A DNA stretch of 64,000 bases. It comes from Piscicola geometra (taxonomy: Eukaryota; Annelida; Clitellata; Hirudinida; Piscicolidae). Shown here piece by piece: positions 9,477 through 21,624 of this stretch. The notes below the pieces were generated by a model that did no database searches, was not told the origin of the DNA, and worked only from the letters and a program-made list of their open reading frames with translations. A program made the position numbers and the translations under genes. The stretch covers positions 10,550,647 to 10,614,646 of the forward strand of contig OX030955.1 in assembly GCA_943735955.1 (NCBI GenBank), written 5' to 3'. Numbering within the stretch: the first letter of the stretch is position 1; every line of letters starts with the position of its first letter.

Positions 9477-9594
9477 GTCTACGGCACCCGGTATTCCCAG
9501 GCGATCACCCATCCAAGTACTAACCGGGCTCGACGTTGCTTAACTTCGGTGATCGGACGAGAACCGGTGCTTTCAACGTGATATGGCCGTAGAC
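9477..9594 (-). rRNA. 5S rRNA, copy 24 (C91U)
   Basis: C91U only. Confidence 0.96.
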
Positions 9595-9877
9595 ATTGAA
9601 AGTGAGATAAAAGATACTTTTGAGCCTACATGTTGTACATCCCGCCTGAAATGTCCACCATGTATTTGTTATTTATTTTTGCACTTAAGTTGCCACCAAC
9701 CGTCTTGCCGTTGCAACTTGCAAAAAGCTCCATATCGCTGAGAGAACAATACATTCTAGAAGAAAAACAGTTAATTAACGAAAAATGAATGCATTACAAA
9801 AAATTGCTGATCAACTAACTATCTAATTAACCCGAGCTCTTTTTCGTATAGCAAAAATTGAAAAGAGAAAATAAAAA

Positions 9878-9995
9878 GTCTACGGCACCCGGTATTCCCA
9901 GGCGGTCACCCATCCAAGTACTAACCGGGCTCGACGTTGCTTAACTTCGGTGATCGGACGAGAACCGGTGCTTTCAACGTGATATGGCCGTAGAC
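9878..9995 (-). rRNA. 5S rRNA, copy 25
   Basis: Consensus. Confidence 0.97.
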
Positions 9996-10278
9996 ATTGA
10001 AAGTGAGATAAAAGAAGCTTTTGAGCCTACATGTTGTACATCCCGCCTGAAATGTCCACCATGTATTTGTTATTTATTTTTGCACATAAGTTGCCACCAA
10101 CCGTCTTGCCGTTGCAACTTGCAAAAAGCTCCATATCGCTGAGAGAATAATTCATTCTAAAAGAAAAACAGTTAATTAACGAAAAATGAATGCATTACAA
10201 AAAATTGCTGATCAACTAACTATCTAATTAACCCGAGCTCTTTTTCGTATAGCAAAAATTGAAAAGAGAAAATAAAAA

Positions 10279-10396
10279 GTCTACGGCACCCGGTATTCCC
10301 AGGCGGTCACCCATCCAAGTACTAACCGGGCTCGACGTTGCTTAACTTCGGTGATCGGACGAGAACCGGTGCTTTCAACGTGATATGGCCGTAGAC
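10279..10396 (-). rRNA. 5S rRNA, copy 26
   Basis: Consensus; 1203-bp repeat of copy 23. Confidence 0.97.
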
Positions 10397-10679
10397 ATTG
10401 AAAGTGAGATAAAAGATGCTTTTGAGCCTACATGTTGTACATCCCGCCTGAAATTTCCACCATGTATTTGTTATTTATTTTTGCACTTAAGTTGCCACCA
10501 ACCGTCTTGCCGTTGCAACTTGCAAAAAGCTCCATATCGCTGAGAGAATAATACATTCTAGAAGAAAAACAGTTAATTAACGAAAAATGAATGCATTACA
10601 AAAAATTGCTGATCAACTAACTATCTAATTAACCCGAGCTCTTTTTCGTATAGCAAAAATTGAAAAGAGAAAATAAAAA

Positions 10680-10797
10680 GTCTACGGCACCCGGTATTCC
10701 CAGGCGATCACCCATCCAAGTACTAACCGGGCTCGACGTTGCTTAACTTCGGTGATCGGACGAGAACCGGTGCTTTCAACGTGATATGGCCGTAGAC
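10680..10797 (-). rRNA. 5S rRNA, copy 27 (C91U)
   Basis: C91U; 1203-bp repeat of copy 24. Confidence 0.96.
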
Positions 10798-11080
10798 ATT
10801 GAAAGTGAGATAAAAGATACTTTTGAGCCTACATGTTGTACATCCCGCCTGAAATGTCCACCATGTATTTGTTATTTATTTTTGCACTTAAGTTGCCACC
10901 AACCGTCTTGCCGTTGCAACTTGCAAAAAGCTCCATATCGCTGAGAGAACAATACATTCTAGAAGAAAAACAGTTAATTAACGAAAAATGAATGCATTAC
11001 AAAAAATTGCTGATCAACTAACTATCTAATTAACCCGAGCTCTTTTTCGTATAGCAAAAATTGAAAAGAGAAAATAAAAA

Positions 11081-11198
11081 GTCTACGGCACCCGGTATTC
11101 CCAGGCGGTCACCCATCCAAGTACTAACCGGGCTCGACGTTGCTTAACTTCGGTGATCGGACGAGAACCGGTGCTTTCAACGTGATATGGCCGTAGAC
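11081..11198 (-). rRNA. 5S rRNA, copy 28
   Basis: Consensus; right spacer 'gcactaaag'. Confidence 0.97.
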
Positions 11199-11481
11199 AT
11201 TGAAAGTGAGATAAAAGATGCTTTTGAGCCTACATGTTGTACATCCCGCCTGAAATGTCCACCATGTATTTGTTATTTATTTTTGCACTAAAGTTGCCAC
11301 CAACCGTCTTGCCGTTGCAACTTGCAAAAAGCTCCATATCGCTGAGAGAATAATACATTCTAAAAGAAAAACAGTTAATTAACGAAAAATGAATGCATTA
11401 CAAAAAATTGCTGATCAACTAACTATCTAATTAACCCGAGCTCTTTTTCGTATAGCAAAAATTGAAAAGAGAAAATAAAAA

Positions 11482-11599
11482 GTCTACGGCACCCGGTATT
11501 CCCAGGCAGTCACCCATCCAAGTACTAACCGGGCTCGACGTTGCTTAATTTCGGTGATCGGACGAGAACCGGTGCTTTCAACGTGATATGGCTGTAGAC
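11482..11599 (-). rRNA. 5S rRNA, copy 29 (class B + G7A)
   Basis: C92U, G51A, G7A; eleven-unit repeat of copy 18. Confidence 0.94.
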
Positions 11600-11882
11600 A
11601 TTGAAAGTGAGATAAAAGATGCTTTTGAGCCTACATGTTGTACATCCCGCCTGAAATGTCCACCATGTATTTGTTATTTATTTTTGCACTTAAGTTGCCA
11701 CCAACCGTCTTGCCGTTGCAACTTGCAAAAAGCTCCATATCGCTGAGAGAATAATACATTCTAGAAGAAAAACAGTTAATTAACGAAAAATGAATGCATT
11801 ACAAAAAATTGCTGATCAACTAACTATCTAATTAACCCGAGCTCTTTTTCGTATAGCAAAAATTGAAAAGAGAAAATAAAAA

Positions 11883-12000
11883 GTCTACGGCACCCGGTAT
11901 TCCCAGGCGGTCACCCATCCAAGTACTAACCGGGCTCGACGTTGCTTAACTTCGGTGATCGGACGAGAACCGGTGCTTTCAACGTGATATGGCCGTAGAC
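11883..12000 (-). rRNA. 5S rRNA, copy 30
   Basis: Consensus; right spacer 'gcacataag'. Confidence 0.97.
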
Positions 12001-12283
12001 ATTGAAAGTGAGATAAAAGATGCTTTTGAGCCTACATGTTGTACATCCCGCCTGAAATGTCCACCATGTATTTGTTATTTATTTTTGCACATAAGTTGCC
12101 ACCAACCGTCTTGCCGTTGCAACTTGCAAAAAGCTCCATATCGCTGAGAGAATAATACATTCTAAAAGAAAAACAGTTAATTAACGAAAAATGAATGCAT
12201 TACAAAAAATTGCTGATCAACTAACTATCTAATTAACCCGAGCTCTTTTTCGTATAGCAAAAATTGAAAAGAGAAAATAAAAA

Positions 12284-12401
12284 GTCTACGGCACCCGGTA
12301 TTCCCAGGCAGTCACCCATCCAAGTACTAACCGGGCTCGACGTTGCTTAATTTCGGTGATCGGACGAGAACCGGTGCTTTCAACGTGATATGGCCGTAGA
12401 C
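12284..12401 (-). rRNA. 5S rRNA, copy 31 (class B)
   Basis: C92U plus G51A; right spacer 'gtatatcccg', as at copy 20. Confidence 0.96.
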
Positions 12402-12684
12402 ATTGAAAGTGAGATAAAAGATGCTTTTGAGCCTACATGTTGTATATCCCGCCTGAAATGTCCACCATGTATTTGTTATTTATTTTTGCACTTAAGTTGC
12501 CACCAACCGTCTTGCCGTTGCAACTTGCAAAAAGCTCCATATCGCTGAGAGAATAATACATTCTAGAAGAAAAACAGTTAATTAACGAAAAATGAATGCA
12601 TTACAAAAAATTGCTGATCAACTAACTATCTAATTAACCCGAGCTCTTTTTCGTATAGCAAAAATTGAAAAGAGAAAATAAAAA

Positions 12685-12802
12685 GTCTACGGCACCCGGT
12701 ATTCCCAGGCGATCACCCATCCAAGTACTAACCGGGCTCGACGTTGCTTAACTTCGGTGATCGGACGAGAACCGGTGCTTTCAACGTGATATGGCCGTAG
12801 AC
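12685..12802 (-). rRNA. 5S rRNA, copy 32 (C91U)
   Basis: C91U only; last single C91U gene in the array. Confidence 0.96.
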
Positions 12803-13085
12803 ATTGAAAGTGAGATAAAAGATACTTTTGAGCCTACATGTTGTACATCCCGCCTGAAATGTCCACCATGTATTTGTTATTTATTTTTGAACTTAAGTTG
12901 CCACCAACCGTCTTGCCGTTGCAGCTTGCAAAAAGCTCCATATCGCTGAGAGAATAATACATTCTAGAAGAAAAACAGTTAATTAACGAAAAATGAATGC
13001 ATTACAAAAAATTGCTGATCAACTAACTATCTAATTAACCCGAGCTCTTTTTCGTATAGCAAAAATTGAAAAGAGAAAATAAAAA

Positions 13086-13203
13086 GTCTACGGCACCCGG
13101 TATTCCCAGGCGGTCACCCATCCAAGTACTAACCGGGCTCGACGTTGCTTAACTTCGGTGATCGGACGAGAACCGGTGCTTTCAACGTGATATGGCCGTA
13201 GAC
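13086..13203 (-). rRNA. 5S rRNA, copy 33
   Basis: Consensus; both flanking spacers have 'gcagcttgc'. Confidence 0.97.
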
Positions 13204-13486
13204 ATTGAAAGTGAGATAAAAGAAGCTTTTGAGCCTACATGTTGTACATCCCGCCTGAAATGTCCACCATGTATTTGTTATTTATTTTTGCACTTAAGTT
13301 GCCACCAACCGTCTTGCCGTTGCAGCTTGCAAAAAGCTCCATATCGCTGAGAGAATAATACATTCTAGAAGAAAAACAGTTAATTAACGAAAAATGAATG
13401 CATTACAAAAAATTGCTGATCAACTAACTATCTAATTAACCCGAGCTCTTTTTCGTATAGCAAAAATTGAAAAGAGAAAATAAAAA

Positions 13487-13604
13487 GTCTACGGCACCCG
13501 GTATTCCCAGGCGGTCACCCATCCAAGTACTAACCGGGCTCGACGTTGCTTAACTTCGGTGATCGGACGAGAACCGGTGCTTTCAACGTGATATGGCCGT
13601 AGAC
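13487..13604 (-). rRNA. 5S rRNA, copy 34
   Basis: Consensus. Confidence 0.97.
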
Positions 13605-13887
13605 ATTGAAAGTGAGATAAAAGAAGCTTTTGAGCCTACATGTTGTACATCCCGCCTGAAATGTCCACCATGTATTTGTTATTTATTTTTGCACATAAGT
13701 TGCCACCAACCGTCTTGCCGTTGCAACTTGCAAAAAGCTCCATATCGCTGAGAGAATAATACATTCTAAAAGAAAAACAGTTAATTAACGAAAAATGAAT
13801 GCATTACAAAAAATTGCTGATCAACTAACTATCTAATTAACCCGAGCTCTTTTTCGTATAGCAAAAATTGAAAAGAGAAAATAAAAA

Positions 13888-14005
13888 GTCTACGGCACCC
13901 GGTATTCCCAGGCGGTCACCCATCCAAGTACTAACCGGGCTCGACGTTGCTTAACTTCGGTGATCGGACGAGAACCGGTGCTTTCAACGTGATATGGCCG
14001 TATAC
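13888..14005 (-). rRNA. 5S rRNA, copy 35 (C3A)
   Basis: C3A faces G116 and breaks a helix I pair; promoter boxes intact. Confidence 0.94.
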
Positions 14006-14288
14006 ATTGAAAGTGAGATAAAAGATGTTTTTGAGCCTACATGTTGTACATCCCGCCTGAAATGTCCACCATGTATTTGTTATTTATTTTTGCACTTAAG
14101 TTGCCACCAACCGTCTTGCCGTTGCAACTTGCAAAAAGCTCCATATCGCTGAGAGAATAATACATTCTAAAAGAAAAACAGTTAATTAACGAAAAATGAA
14201 TGCATTACAAAAAATTGCTGATCAACTAACTATCTAATTAACCCGAGCTCTTTTTCGTATAGCAAAAATTGAAAAGAGAAAATAAAAA

Positions 14289-14406
14289 GTCTACGGCACC
14301 CGGTATTCCCAGGCAGTCACCCATCCAAGTACTAACCGGGCTCGACGTTGCTTAATTTCGGTGATCGGACGAGAACCGGTGCTTTCAACGTGATATGGCC
14401 GTAGAC
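14289..14406 (-). rRNA. 5S rRNA, copy 36 (class B)
   Basis: C92U plus G51A. Confidence 0.96.
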
Positions 14407-14689
14407 ATTGAAAGTGAGATAAAAGATGCTTTTGAGCCTACATGTTGTACATCCCGCCTGAAATTTCCACCATGTATTTGTTATTTATTTTTGCACTTAA
14501 GTTGCCACCAACCGTCTTGCCGTTGCAACTTGCAAAAAGCTCCATATCGCTGAGAGAATAATACATTCTAGAAGAAAAACAGTTAATTAACGAAAAATGA
14601 ATGCATTACAAAAAATTGCTGATCAACTAACTATCTAATTAACCCGAGCTCTTTTTCGTATAGCAAAAATTGAAAAGAGAAAATAAAAA

Positions 14690-14807
14690 GTCTACGGCAC
14701 CCGGTATTCCCAGGCGGTCACCCATCCAAGTACTAACCGGGCTCGACGTTGCTTAACTTCGGTGATCGGACGAGAACCGGTGCTTTCAACGTGATATGGC
14801 CGTATAC
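14690..14807 (-). rRNA. 5S rRNA, copy 37 (C3A)
   Basis: C3A; 802-bp repeat of copy 35. Confidence 0.94.
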
Positions 14808-15090
14808 ATTGAAAGTGAGATAAAAGATGTTTTTGAGCCTACATGTTGTACATCCCGCCTGAAATGTCCACCATGTATTTGTTATTTATTTTTGCACTTA
14901 AGTTGCCACCAACCGTCTTGCCGTTGCAACTTGCAAAAAGCTCCATATCGCTGAGAGAATAATACATTCTAAAAGAAAAACAGTTAATTAACGAAAAATG
15001 AATGCATTACAAAAAATTGCTGATCAACTAACTATCTAATTAACCCGAGCTCTTTTTCGTATAGCAAAAATTGAAAAGAGAAAATAAAAA

Positions 15091-15208
15091 GTCTACGGCA
15101 CCCGGTATTCCCAGGCAGTCACCCATCCAAGTACTAACCGGGCTCGACGTTGCTTAATTTCGGTGATCGGACGAGAACCGGTGCTTTCAACGTGATATGG
15201 CCGTAGAC
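15091..15208 (-). rRNA. 5S rRNA, copy 38 (class B)
   Basis: C92U plus G51A. Confidence 0.96.
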
Positions 15209-15491
15209 ATTGAAAGTGAGATAAAAGATGCTTTTGAGCCTACATGTTGTACATCCCGCCTGAAATTTCCACCATGTATTTGTTATTTATTTTTGCACTT
15301 AAGTTGCCACCAACCGTCTTGCCGTTGCAACTTGCAAAAAGCTCCATATCGCTGAGAGAATAATACATTCTAGAAGAAAAACAGTTAATTAACGAAAAAT
15401 GAATGCATTACAAAAAATTGCTGATCAACTAACTATCTAATTAACCCGAGCTCTTTTTCGTATAGCAAAAATTGAAAAGAGAAAATAAAAA

Positions 15492-15609
15492 GTCTACGGC
15501 ACCCGGTATTCCCAGGCGGTCACCCATCCAAGTACTAACCGGGCTCGACGTTGCTTAACTTCGGTGATCGGACGAGAACCGGTGCTTTCAACGTGATATG
15601 GCCGTATAC
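15492..15609 (-). rRNA. 5S rRNA, copy 39 (C3A)
   Basis: C3A; third unit of the dimer run. Confidence 0.94.
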
Positions 15610-15892
15610 ATTGAAAGTGAGATAAAAGATGTTTTTGAGCCTACATGTTGTACATCCCGCCTGAAATGTCCACCATGTATTTGTTATTTATTTTTGCACT
15701 TAAGTTGCCACCAACCGTCTTGCCGTTGCAACTTGCAAAAAGCTCCATATCGCTGAGAGAATAATACATTCTAAAAGAAAAACAGTTAATTAACGAAAAA
15801 TGAATGCATTACAAAAAATTGCTGATCAACTAACTATCTAATTAACCCGAGCTCTTTTTCGTATAGCAAAAATTGAAAAGAGAAAATAAAAA

Positions 15893-16010
15893 GTCTACGG
15901 CACCCGGTATTCCCAGGCAGTCACCCATCCAAGTACTAACCGGGCTCGACGTTGCTTAATTTCGGTGATCGGACGAGAACCGGTGCTTTCAACGTGATAT
16001 GGCCGTAGAC
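15893..16010 (-). rRNA. 5S rRNA, copy 40 (class B)
   Basis: C92U plus G51A. Confidence 0.96.
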
Positions 16011-16293
16011 ATTGAAAGTGAGATAAAAGATGCTTTTGAGCCTACATGTTGTACATCCCGCCTGAAATTTCCACCATGTATTTGTTATTTATTTTTGCAC
16101 TTAAGTTGCCACCAACCGTCTTGCCGTTGCAACTTGCAAAAAGCTCCATATCGCTGAGAGAATAATACATTCTAGAAGAAAAACAGTTAATTAACGAAAA
16201 ATGAATGCATTACAAAAAATTGCTGATCAACTAACTATCTAATTAACCCGAGCTCTTTTTCGTATAGCAAAAATTGAAAAGAGAAAATAAAAA

Positions 16294-16411
16294 GTCTACG
16301 GCACCCGGTATTCCCAGGCGGTCACCCATCCAAGTACTAACCGGGCTCGACGTTGCTTAACTTCGGTGATCGGACGAGAACCGGTGCTTTCAACGTGATA
16401 TGGCCGTAGAC
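16294..16411 (-). rRNA. 5S rRNA, copy 41
   Basis: Consensus; ends the C3A/B dimer run. Confidence 0.97.
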
Positions 16412-16694
16412 ATTGAAAGTGAGATAAAAGATACTTTTGAGCCTACATGTTGTACATCCCGCCTGAAATGTCCACCATGTATTTGTTATTTATTTTTGCA
16501 CTTAAGTTGCCACCAACCGTCTTGCCGTTGCAACTTGCAAAAAGCTCCATATCGCTGAGAGAATAATACATTCTAGAAGAAAAACAGTTAATTAACGAAA
16601 AATGAATGCATTACAAAAAATTGCTGATCAACTAACTATCTAATTAACCCGAGCTCTTTTTCGTATAGCAAAAATTGAAAAGAGAAAATAAAAA

Positions 16695-16812
16695 GTCTAC
16701 GGCACCCGGTATTCCCAGGCGGTCACCCATCCAAGTACTAACCGGGCTCGACGTTGCTTAACTTCGGTGATCGGACGAGAACCGGTGCTTTCAACGTGAT
16801 ATGGCCGTAGAC
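16695..16812 (-). rRNA. 5S rRNA, copy 42
   Basis: Consensus. Confidence 0.97.
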
Positions 16813-17095
16813 ATTGAAAGTGAGATAAAAGATGCTTTTGAGCCTACATGTTGTACATCCCGCCTGAAATGTCCACCATGTATTTGTTATTTATTTTTGC
16901 ACTTAAGTTGCCACCAACCGTCTTGCCGTTGCAACTTGCAAAAAGCTCCATATCGCTGAGAGAATAATACATTCTAGAAGAAAAACAGTTAATTAACGAA
17001 AAATGAATGCATTACAAAAAATTGCTGATCAACTAACTATCTAATTAACCCGAGCTCTTTTTCGTATAGCAAAAATTGAAAAGAGAAAATAAAAA

Positions 17096-17213
17096 GTCTA
17101 CGGCACCCGGTATTCCCAGGCAGTCACCCATCCAAGTACTAACCGGGCTCGACGTTGCTTAATTTCGGTGATCGGACGAGAACCGGTACTTTCAACGTGA
17201 TTTGGCCGTAGAC
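17096..17213 (-). rRNA. 5S rRNA, copy 43 (class B + C26U + U12A)
   Basis: Four changes from consensus: C92U, G51A, C26U and U12A. This is among the most divergent gene types in the window by substitutions. Confidence 0.94.
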
Positions 17214-17496
17214 ATTGAAAGTGAGATAAAAGATGCTTTTGAGCCTACATGTTGTACATCCCGCCTGAAATGTCCACCATGTATTTGTTATTTATTTTTG
17301 CACTTAAGTTGCCACCAACCGTCTTGCCGTTGCAACTTGCAAAAAGCTCCATATCGCTGAGAGAATAATACATTCTAGAAGAAAAACAGTTAATTAACGA
17401 AAAATGAATGCATTACAAAAAATTGCTGATCAACTAACTATCTAATTAACCCGAGCTCTTTTTCGTATAGCAAAAATTGAAAAGAGAAAATAAAAA

Positions 17497-17614
17497 GTCT
17501 ACGGCACCCGGTATTCCCAGGCGGTCACCCATCCAAGTACTAACCGGGCTCGACGTTGCTTAACTTCGGTGATCGGACGAGAACCGGTGCTTTCAACGTG
17601 ATATGGCCGTAGAC
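17497..17614 (-). rRNA. 5S rRNA, copy 44
   Basis: Consensus; right spacer private 'gataattttg'. Confidence 0.97.
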
Positions 17615-17897
17615 ATTGAAAGTGAGATAAAAGATAATTTTGAGCCTACATGTTGTACATCCCGCCTGAAATGTCCACCATGTATTTGTTATTTATTTTT
17701 GCACTTAAGTTGCCACCAACCGTCTTGCCGTTGCAACTTGCAAAAAGCTCCATATCGCTGAGAGAATAATACATTCTAAAAGAAAAACAGTTAATTAACG
17801 AAAAATGAATGCATTACAAAAAATTGCTGATCAACTAACTATCTAATTAACCCGAGCTCTTTTTCGTATAGCAAAAATTGAAAAGAGAAAATAAAAA

Positions 17898-18015
17898 GTC
17901 TACGGCACCCGGTATTCCCAGGCAGTCACCCATCCAAGTACTAACCGGGCTCGACGTTGCTTAATTTCGGTGATCGGACGAGAACCGGTACTTTCAACGT
18001 GATTTGGCCGTAGAC
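17898..18015 (-). rRNA. 5S rRNA, copy 45 (class B + C26U + U12A)
   Basis: Same four changes as copy 43. Confidence 0.94.
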
Positions 18016-18298
18016 ATTGAAAGTGAGATAAAAGATGCTTTTGAGCCTACATGTTGTACATCCCGCCTGAAATGTCCACCATGTATTTGTTATTTATTTT
18101 TGCACTTAAGTTGCCACCAACCGTCTTGCCGTTGCAACTTGCAAAAAGCTCCATATCGCTGAGAGAATAATACATTCTAGAAGAAAAACAGTTAATTAAC
18201 GAAAAATGAATGCATTACAAAAAATTGCTGATCAACTAACTATCTAATTAACCCGAGCTCTTTTTCGTATAGCAAAAATTGAAAAGAGAAAATAAAAA

Positions 18299-18416
18299 GT
18301 CTACGGCACCCGGTATTCCCAGGCGGTCACCCATCCAAGTACTAACCGGGCTCGACGTTGCTTAACTTCGGTGATCGGACGAGAACCGGTGCTTTCAACG
18401 TGATATGGCCGTAGAC
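18299..18416 (-). rRNA. 5S rRNA, copy 46
   Basis: Consensus. Confidence 0.97.
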
Positions 18417-18699
18417 ATTGAAAGTGAGATAAAAGATGCTTTTGAGCCTACATGTTGTACATCCCGCCTGAAATGTCCACCATGTATTTGTTATTTATTT
18501 TTGCACTTAAGTTGCCACCAACCGTCTTGCCGTTGCAACTTGCAAAAAGCTCCATATCGCTGAGAGAATAATACATTCTAAAAGAAAAACAGTTAATTAA
18601 CGAAAAATGAATGCATTACAAAAAATTGCTGATCAACTAACTATCTAATTAACCCGAGCTCTTTTTCGTATAGCAAAAATTGAAAAGAGAAAATAAAAA

Positions 18700-18817
18700 G
18701 TCTACGGCACCCGGTATTCCCAGGCAGTCACCCATCCAAGTACTAACCGGGCTCGACGTTGCTTAATTTCGGTGATCGGACGAGAACCGGTACTTTCAAC
18801 GTGATTTGGCCGTAGAC
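18700..18817 (-). rRNA. 5S rRNA, copy 47 (class B + C26U + U12A)
   Basis: Same four changes as copies 43 and 45; last class B gene without C91U. Confidence 0.94.
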
Positions 18818-19100
18818 ATTGAAAGTGAGATAAAAGATGCTTTTGAGCCTACATGTTGTACATCCCGCCTGAAATGTCCACCATGTATTTGTTATTTATT
18901 TTTGCACTTAAGTTGCCACCAACCGTCTTGCCGTTGCAACTTGCAAAAAGCTCCATATCGCTGAGAGAATAATACATTCTAGAAGAAAAACAGTTAATTA
19001 ACGAAAAATGAATGCATTACAAAAAATTGCTGATCAACTAACTATCTAATTAACCCGAGCTCTTTTTCGTATAGCAAAAATTGAAAAGAGAAAATAAAAA

Positions 19101-19218
19101 GTCTACGGCACCCGGTATTCCCAGGCGGTCACCCATCCAAGTACTAACCGGGCTCGACGTTGCTTAACTTCGGTGATCGGACGAGAACCGGTGCTTTCAA
19201 CGTGATATGGCCGTAGAC
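19101..19218 (-). rRNA. 5S rRNA, copy 48
   Basis: Consensus; right spacer has private 'gattttaagcttac'. Confidence 0.97.
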
Positions 19219-19501
19219 ATTGAAAGTGAGATAAAAGATGATTTTAAGCTTACATGTTGTACATCCCGCCTGAAATGTCCACCATGTATTTGTTATTTAT
19301 TTTTGCACATAAGTTGCCACCAACCGTCTTGCCGTTGCAACTTGCAAAAAGCTCCATATCGCTGAGAGAATAATACATTCTAAAAGAAAAACAGTTAATT
19401 AACGAAAAATGAATGCATTACAAAAAATTGCTGATCAACTAACTATCTAATTAACCCGAGCTCTTTTTCGTATAGCAAAAATTGAAAAGAGAAAATAAAA
19501 A

Positions 19502-19619
19502 GTCTACGGCACCCGGTATTCCCAGGCGGTCACCCATCCAAGTACTAACCGGGCTCGACGTTGCTTAACTTCGGTGATCGGACGAGAACCGGTGCTTTCA
19601 ACGTGATATGGCCGTAGAC
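19502..19619 (-). rRNA. 5S rRNA, copy 49
   Basis: Consensus. Confidence 0.97.
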
Positions 19620-19902
19620 ATTGAAAGTGAGATAAAAGATACTTTTGAGCCTACATGTTGTACATCCCGCCTGAAATGTCCACCATGTATTTGTTATTTA
19701 TTTTTGCACTTAAGTTGCCACCAACCGTCTTGCCGTTGCAACTTGAAAAAAGCTCCATATCGCTGAGAGAATAATACATTCTAAAAGAAAAACAGTTAAT
19801 TAACGAAAAATGAATGCATTACAAAAAATTGCTGATCAACTAACTATCTAATTAACCCGAGCTCTTTTTCGTATAGCAAAAATTGAAAAGAGAAAATAAA
19901 AA

Positions 19903-20020
19903 GTCTACGGCACCCGGTATTCCCAGGCAATCACCCATCCAAGTACTAACCGGGCTCGACGTTGCTTAATTTCGGTGATCGGACGAGAACCGGTGCTTTC
20001 AACGTGATATGGCCGTAGAC
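19903..20020 (-). rRNA. 5S rRNA, copy 50 (C91U+C92U+G51A)
   Basis: Both helix IV end pairs become G-U, and G51A is present. Confidence 0.95.
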
Positions 20021-20303
20021 ATTGAAAGTGAGATAAAAGATGCTTTTGAGCCTACATGTTGTACATCCCGCCTGAAATTTCCACCATGTATTTGTTATTT
20101 ATTTTTGCACTTAAGTTGCCACTAACCGTCTTGCCGTTGCAACTTGCAAAAAGCTCCATATCGCTGAGAGAATAATACATTCTAGAAGAAAAACAGTTAA
20201 TTAACGAAAAATGAATGCATTACAAAAAATTGCTGATCAACTAACTATCTAATTAACCCGAGCTCTTTTTCGTATAGCAAAAATTGAAAAGAGAAAATAA
20301 AAA

Positions 20304-20421
20304 GTCTACGGCACCCGGTATTCCCAGGCGGTCACCCATCCAAGTACTAACCGGGCTCGACGTTGCTTAACTTCGGTGATCGGACGAGAACCGGTGCTTT
20401 CAACGTGATATGGCCGTAGAC
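20304..20421 (-). rRNA. 5S rRNA, copy 51
   Basis: Consensus. Confidence 0.97.
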
Positions 20422-20704
20422 ATTGAAAGTGAGATAAAAGATGCTTTTGAGCCTACATGTTGTACATCCCGCCTGAAATGTCCACCATGTATTTGTTATT
20501 TATTTTTGCACTTAAGTTGCCACCAACCGTCTTGCCGTTGCAACTTGAAAAAAGCTCCATATCGCTGAGAGAATAATACATTCTAAAAGAAAAACAGTTA
20601 ATTAACGAAAAATGAATGCATTACAAAAAATTGCTGATCAACTAACTATCTAATTAACCCGAGCTCTTTTTCGTATAGCAAAAATTGAAAAGAGAAAATA
20701 AAAA

Positions 20705-20822
20705 GTCTACGGCACCCGGTATTCCCAGGCAATCACCCATCCAAGTACTAACCGGGCTCGACGTTGCTTAATTTCGGTGATCGGACGAGAACCGGTGCTT
20801 TCAACGTGATATGGCCGTAGAC
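20705..20822 (-). rRNA. 5S rRNA, copy 52 (C91U+C92U+G51A)
   Basis: Same class as copy 50. Confidence 0.95.
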
Positions 20823-21105
20823 ATTGAAAGTGAGATAAAAGATGCTTTTGAGCCTACATGTTGTACATCCCGCCTGAAATTTCCACCATGTATTTGTTAT
20901 TTATTTTTGCACTTAAGTTGCCACCAACCGTCTTGCCGTTGCAACTTGCAAAAAGCTCCATATCGCTGAGAGAATAATACATTCTAGAAGAAAAACAGTT
21001 AATTAACGAAAAATGAATGCATTACAAAAAATTGCTGATCAACTAACTATCTAATTAACCCGAGCTCTTTTTCGTATAGCAAAAATTGAAAAGAGAAAAT
21101 AAAAA

Positions 21106-21223
21106 GTCTACGGCACCCGGTATTCCCAGGCGGTCACCCATCCAAGTACTAACCGGGCTCGACGTTGCTTAACTTCGGTGATCGGACGAGAACCGGTGCT
21201 TTCAACGTGATATGGCCGTAGAC
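21106..21223 (-). rRNA. 5S rRNA, copy 53
   Basis: Consensus; right spacer has 'gattcttttg' and 'tacagtcta', the latter removing the spacer ATG. Confidence 0.97.
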
Positions 21224-21506
21224 ATTGAAAGTGAGATAAAAGATTCTTTTGAGCCTACATGTTGTACATCCCGCCTGAAATGTCCACCATGTATTTGTTA
21301 TTTATTTTTGCACTTAAGTTGCCACCAACCGTCTTGCCGTTGCAACTTGAAAAAAGCTCCATATCGCTGAGAGAATAATACAGTCTAAAAGAAAAACAGT
21401 TAATTAACGAAAAATGAATGCATTACAAAAAATTGCTGATCAACTAACTATCTAATTAACCCGAGCTCTTTTTCGTATAGCAAAAATTGAAAAGAGAAAA
21501 TAAAAA

Positions 21507-21624
21507 GTCTACGGCACCCGGTATTCCCAGGCAATCACCCATCCAAGTACTAACCGGGCTCGACGTTGCTTAATTTCGGTGATCGGACGAGAACCGGTGC
21601 TTTCAACGTGATATGGCCGTAGAC
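21507..21624 (-). rRNA. 5S rRNA, copy 54 (C91U+C92U+G51A)
   Basis: Same class as copy 50. Confidence 0.95.

Larger units (their letters stand above)
8793..11198. repeat. Three-copy higher-order repeat, 1203 bp, two units
   Basis: Copies 23-25 are repeated as copies 26-28. Shared markers are 'aagaagctttt', 'gcacataag' and 'taattcattc' in the spacer left of copies 23 and 26, C91U in copies 24 and 27, and 'gagaacaatac' in the spacers left of copies 25 and 28. Confidence 0.8.
6670..12450. repeat. Eleven-copy duplication, 4411 bp offset
   Basis: The stretch 6670-8040 recurs at 11081-12450: consensus copy, 'gcactaaag' spacer, B plus G7A copy, consensus copy, 'gcacataag' spacer, B copy, then the private spacer form 'gtatatcccg' (near 8031 and 12442). 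The offset is 11 units. Confidence 0.7.
13888..16010. repeat. 802-bp dimers, three units (C3A / class B)
   Basis: Copies 35-40 alternate C3A genes (35, 37, 39) with class B genes (36, 38, 40), with matching spacers in each pair. Confidence 0.85.
17096..19218. repeat. 802-bp dimers, three units (class B+C26U+U12A / consensus)
   Basis: Copies 43, 45 and 47 carry C92U, G51A, C26U and U12A together and alternate with consensus copies 44, 46 and 48. Confidence 0.85.
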
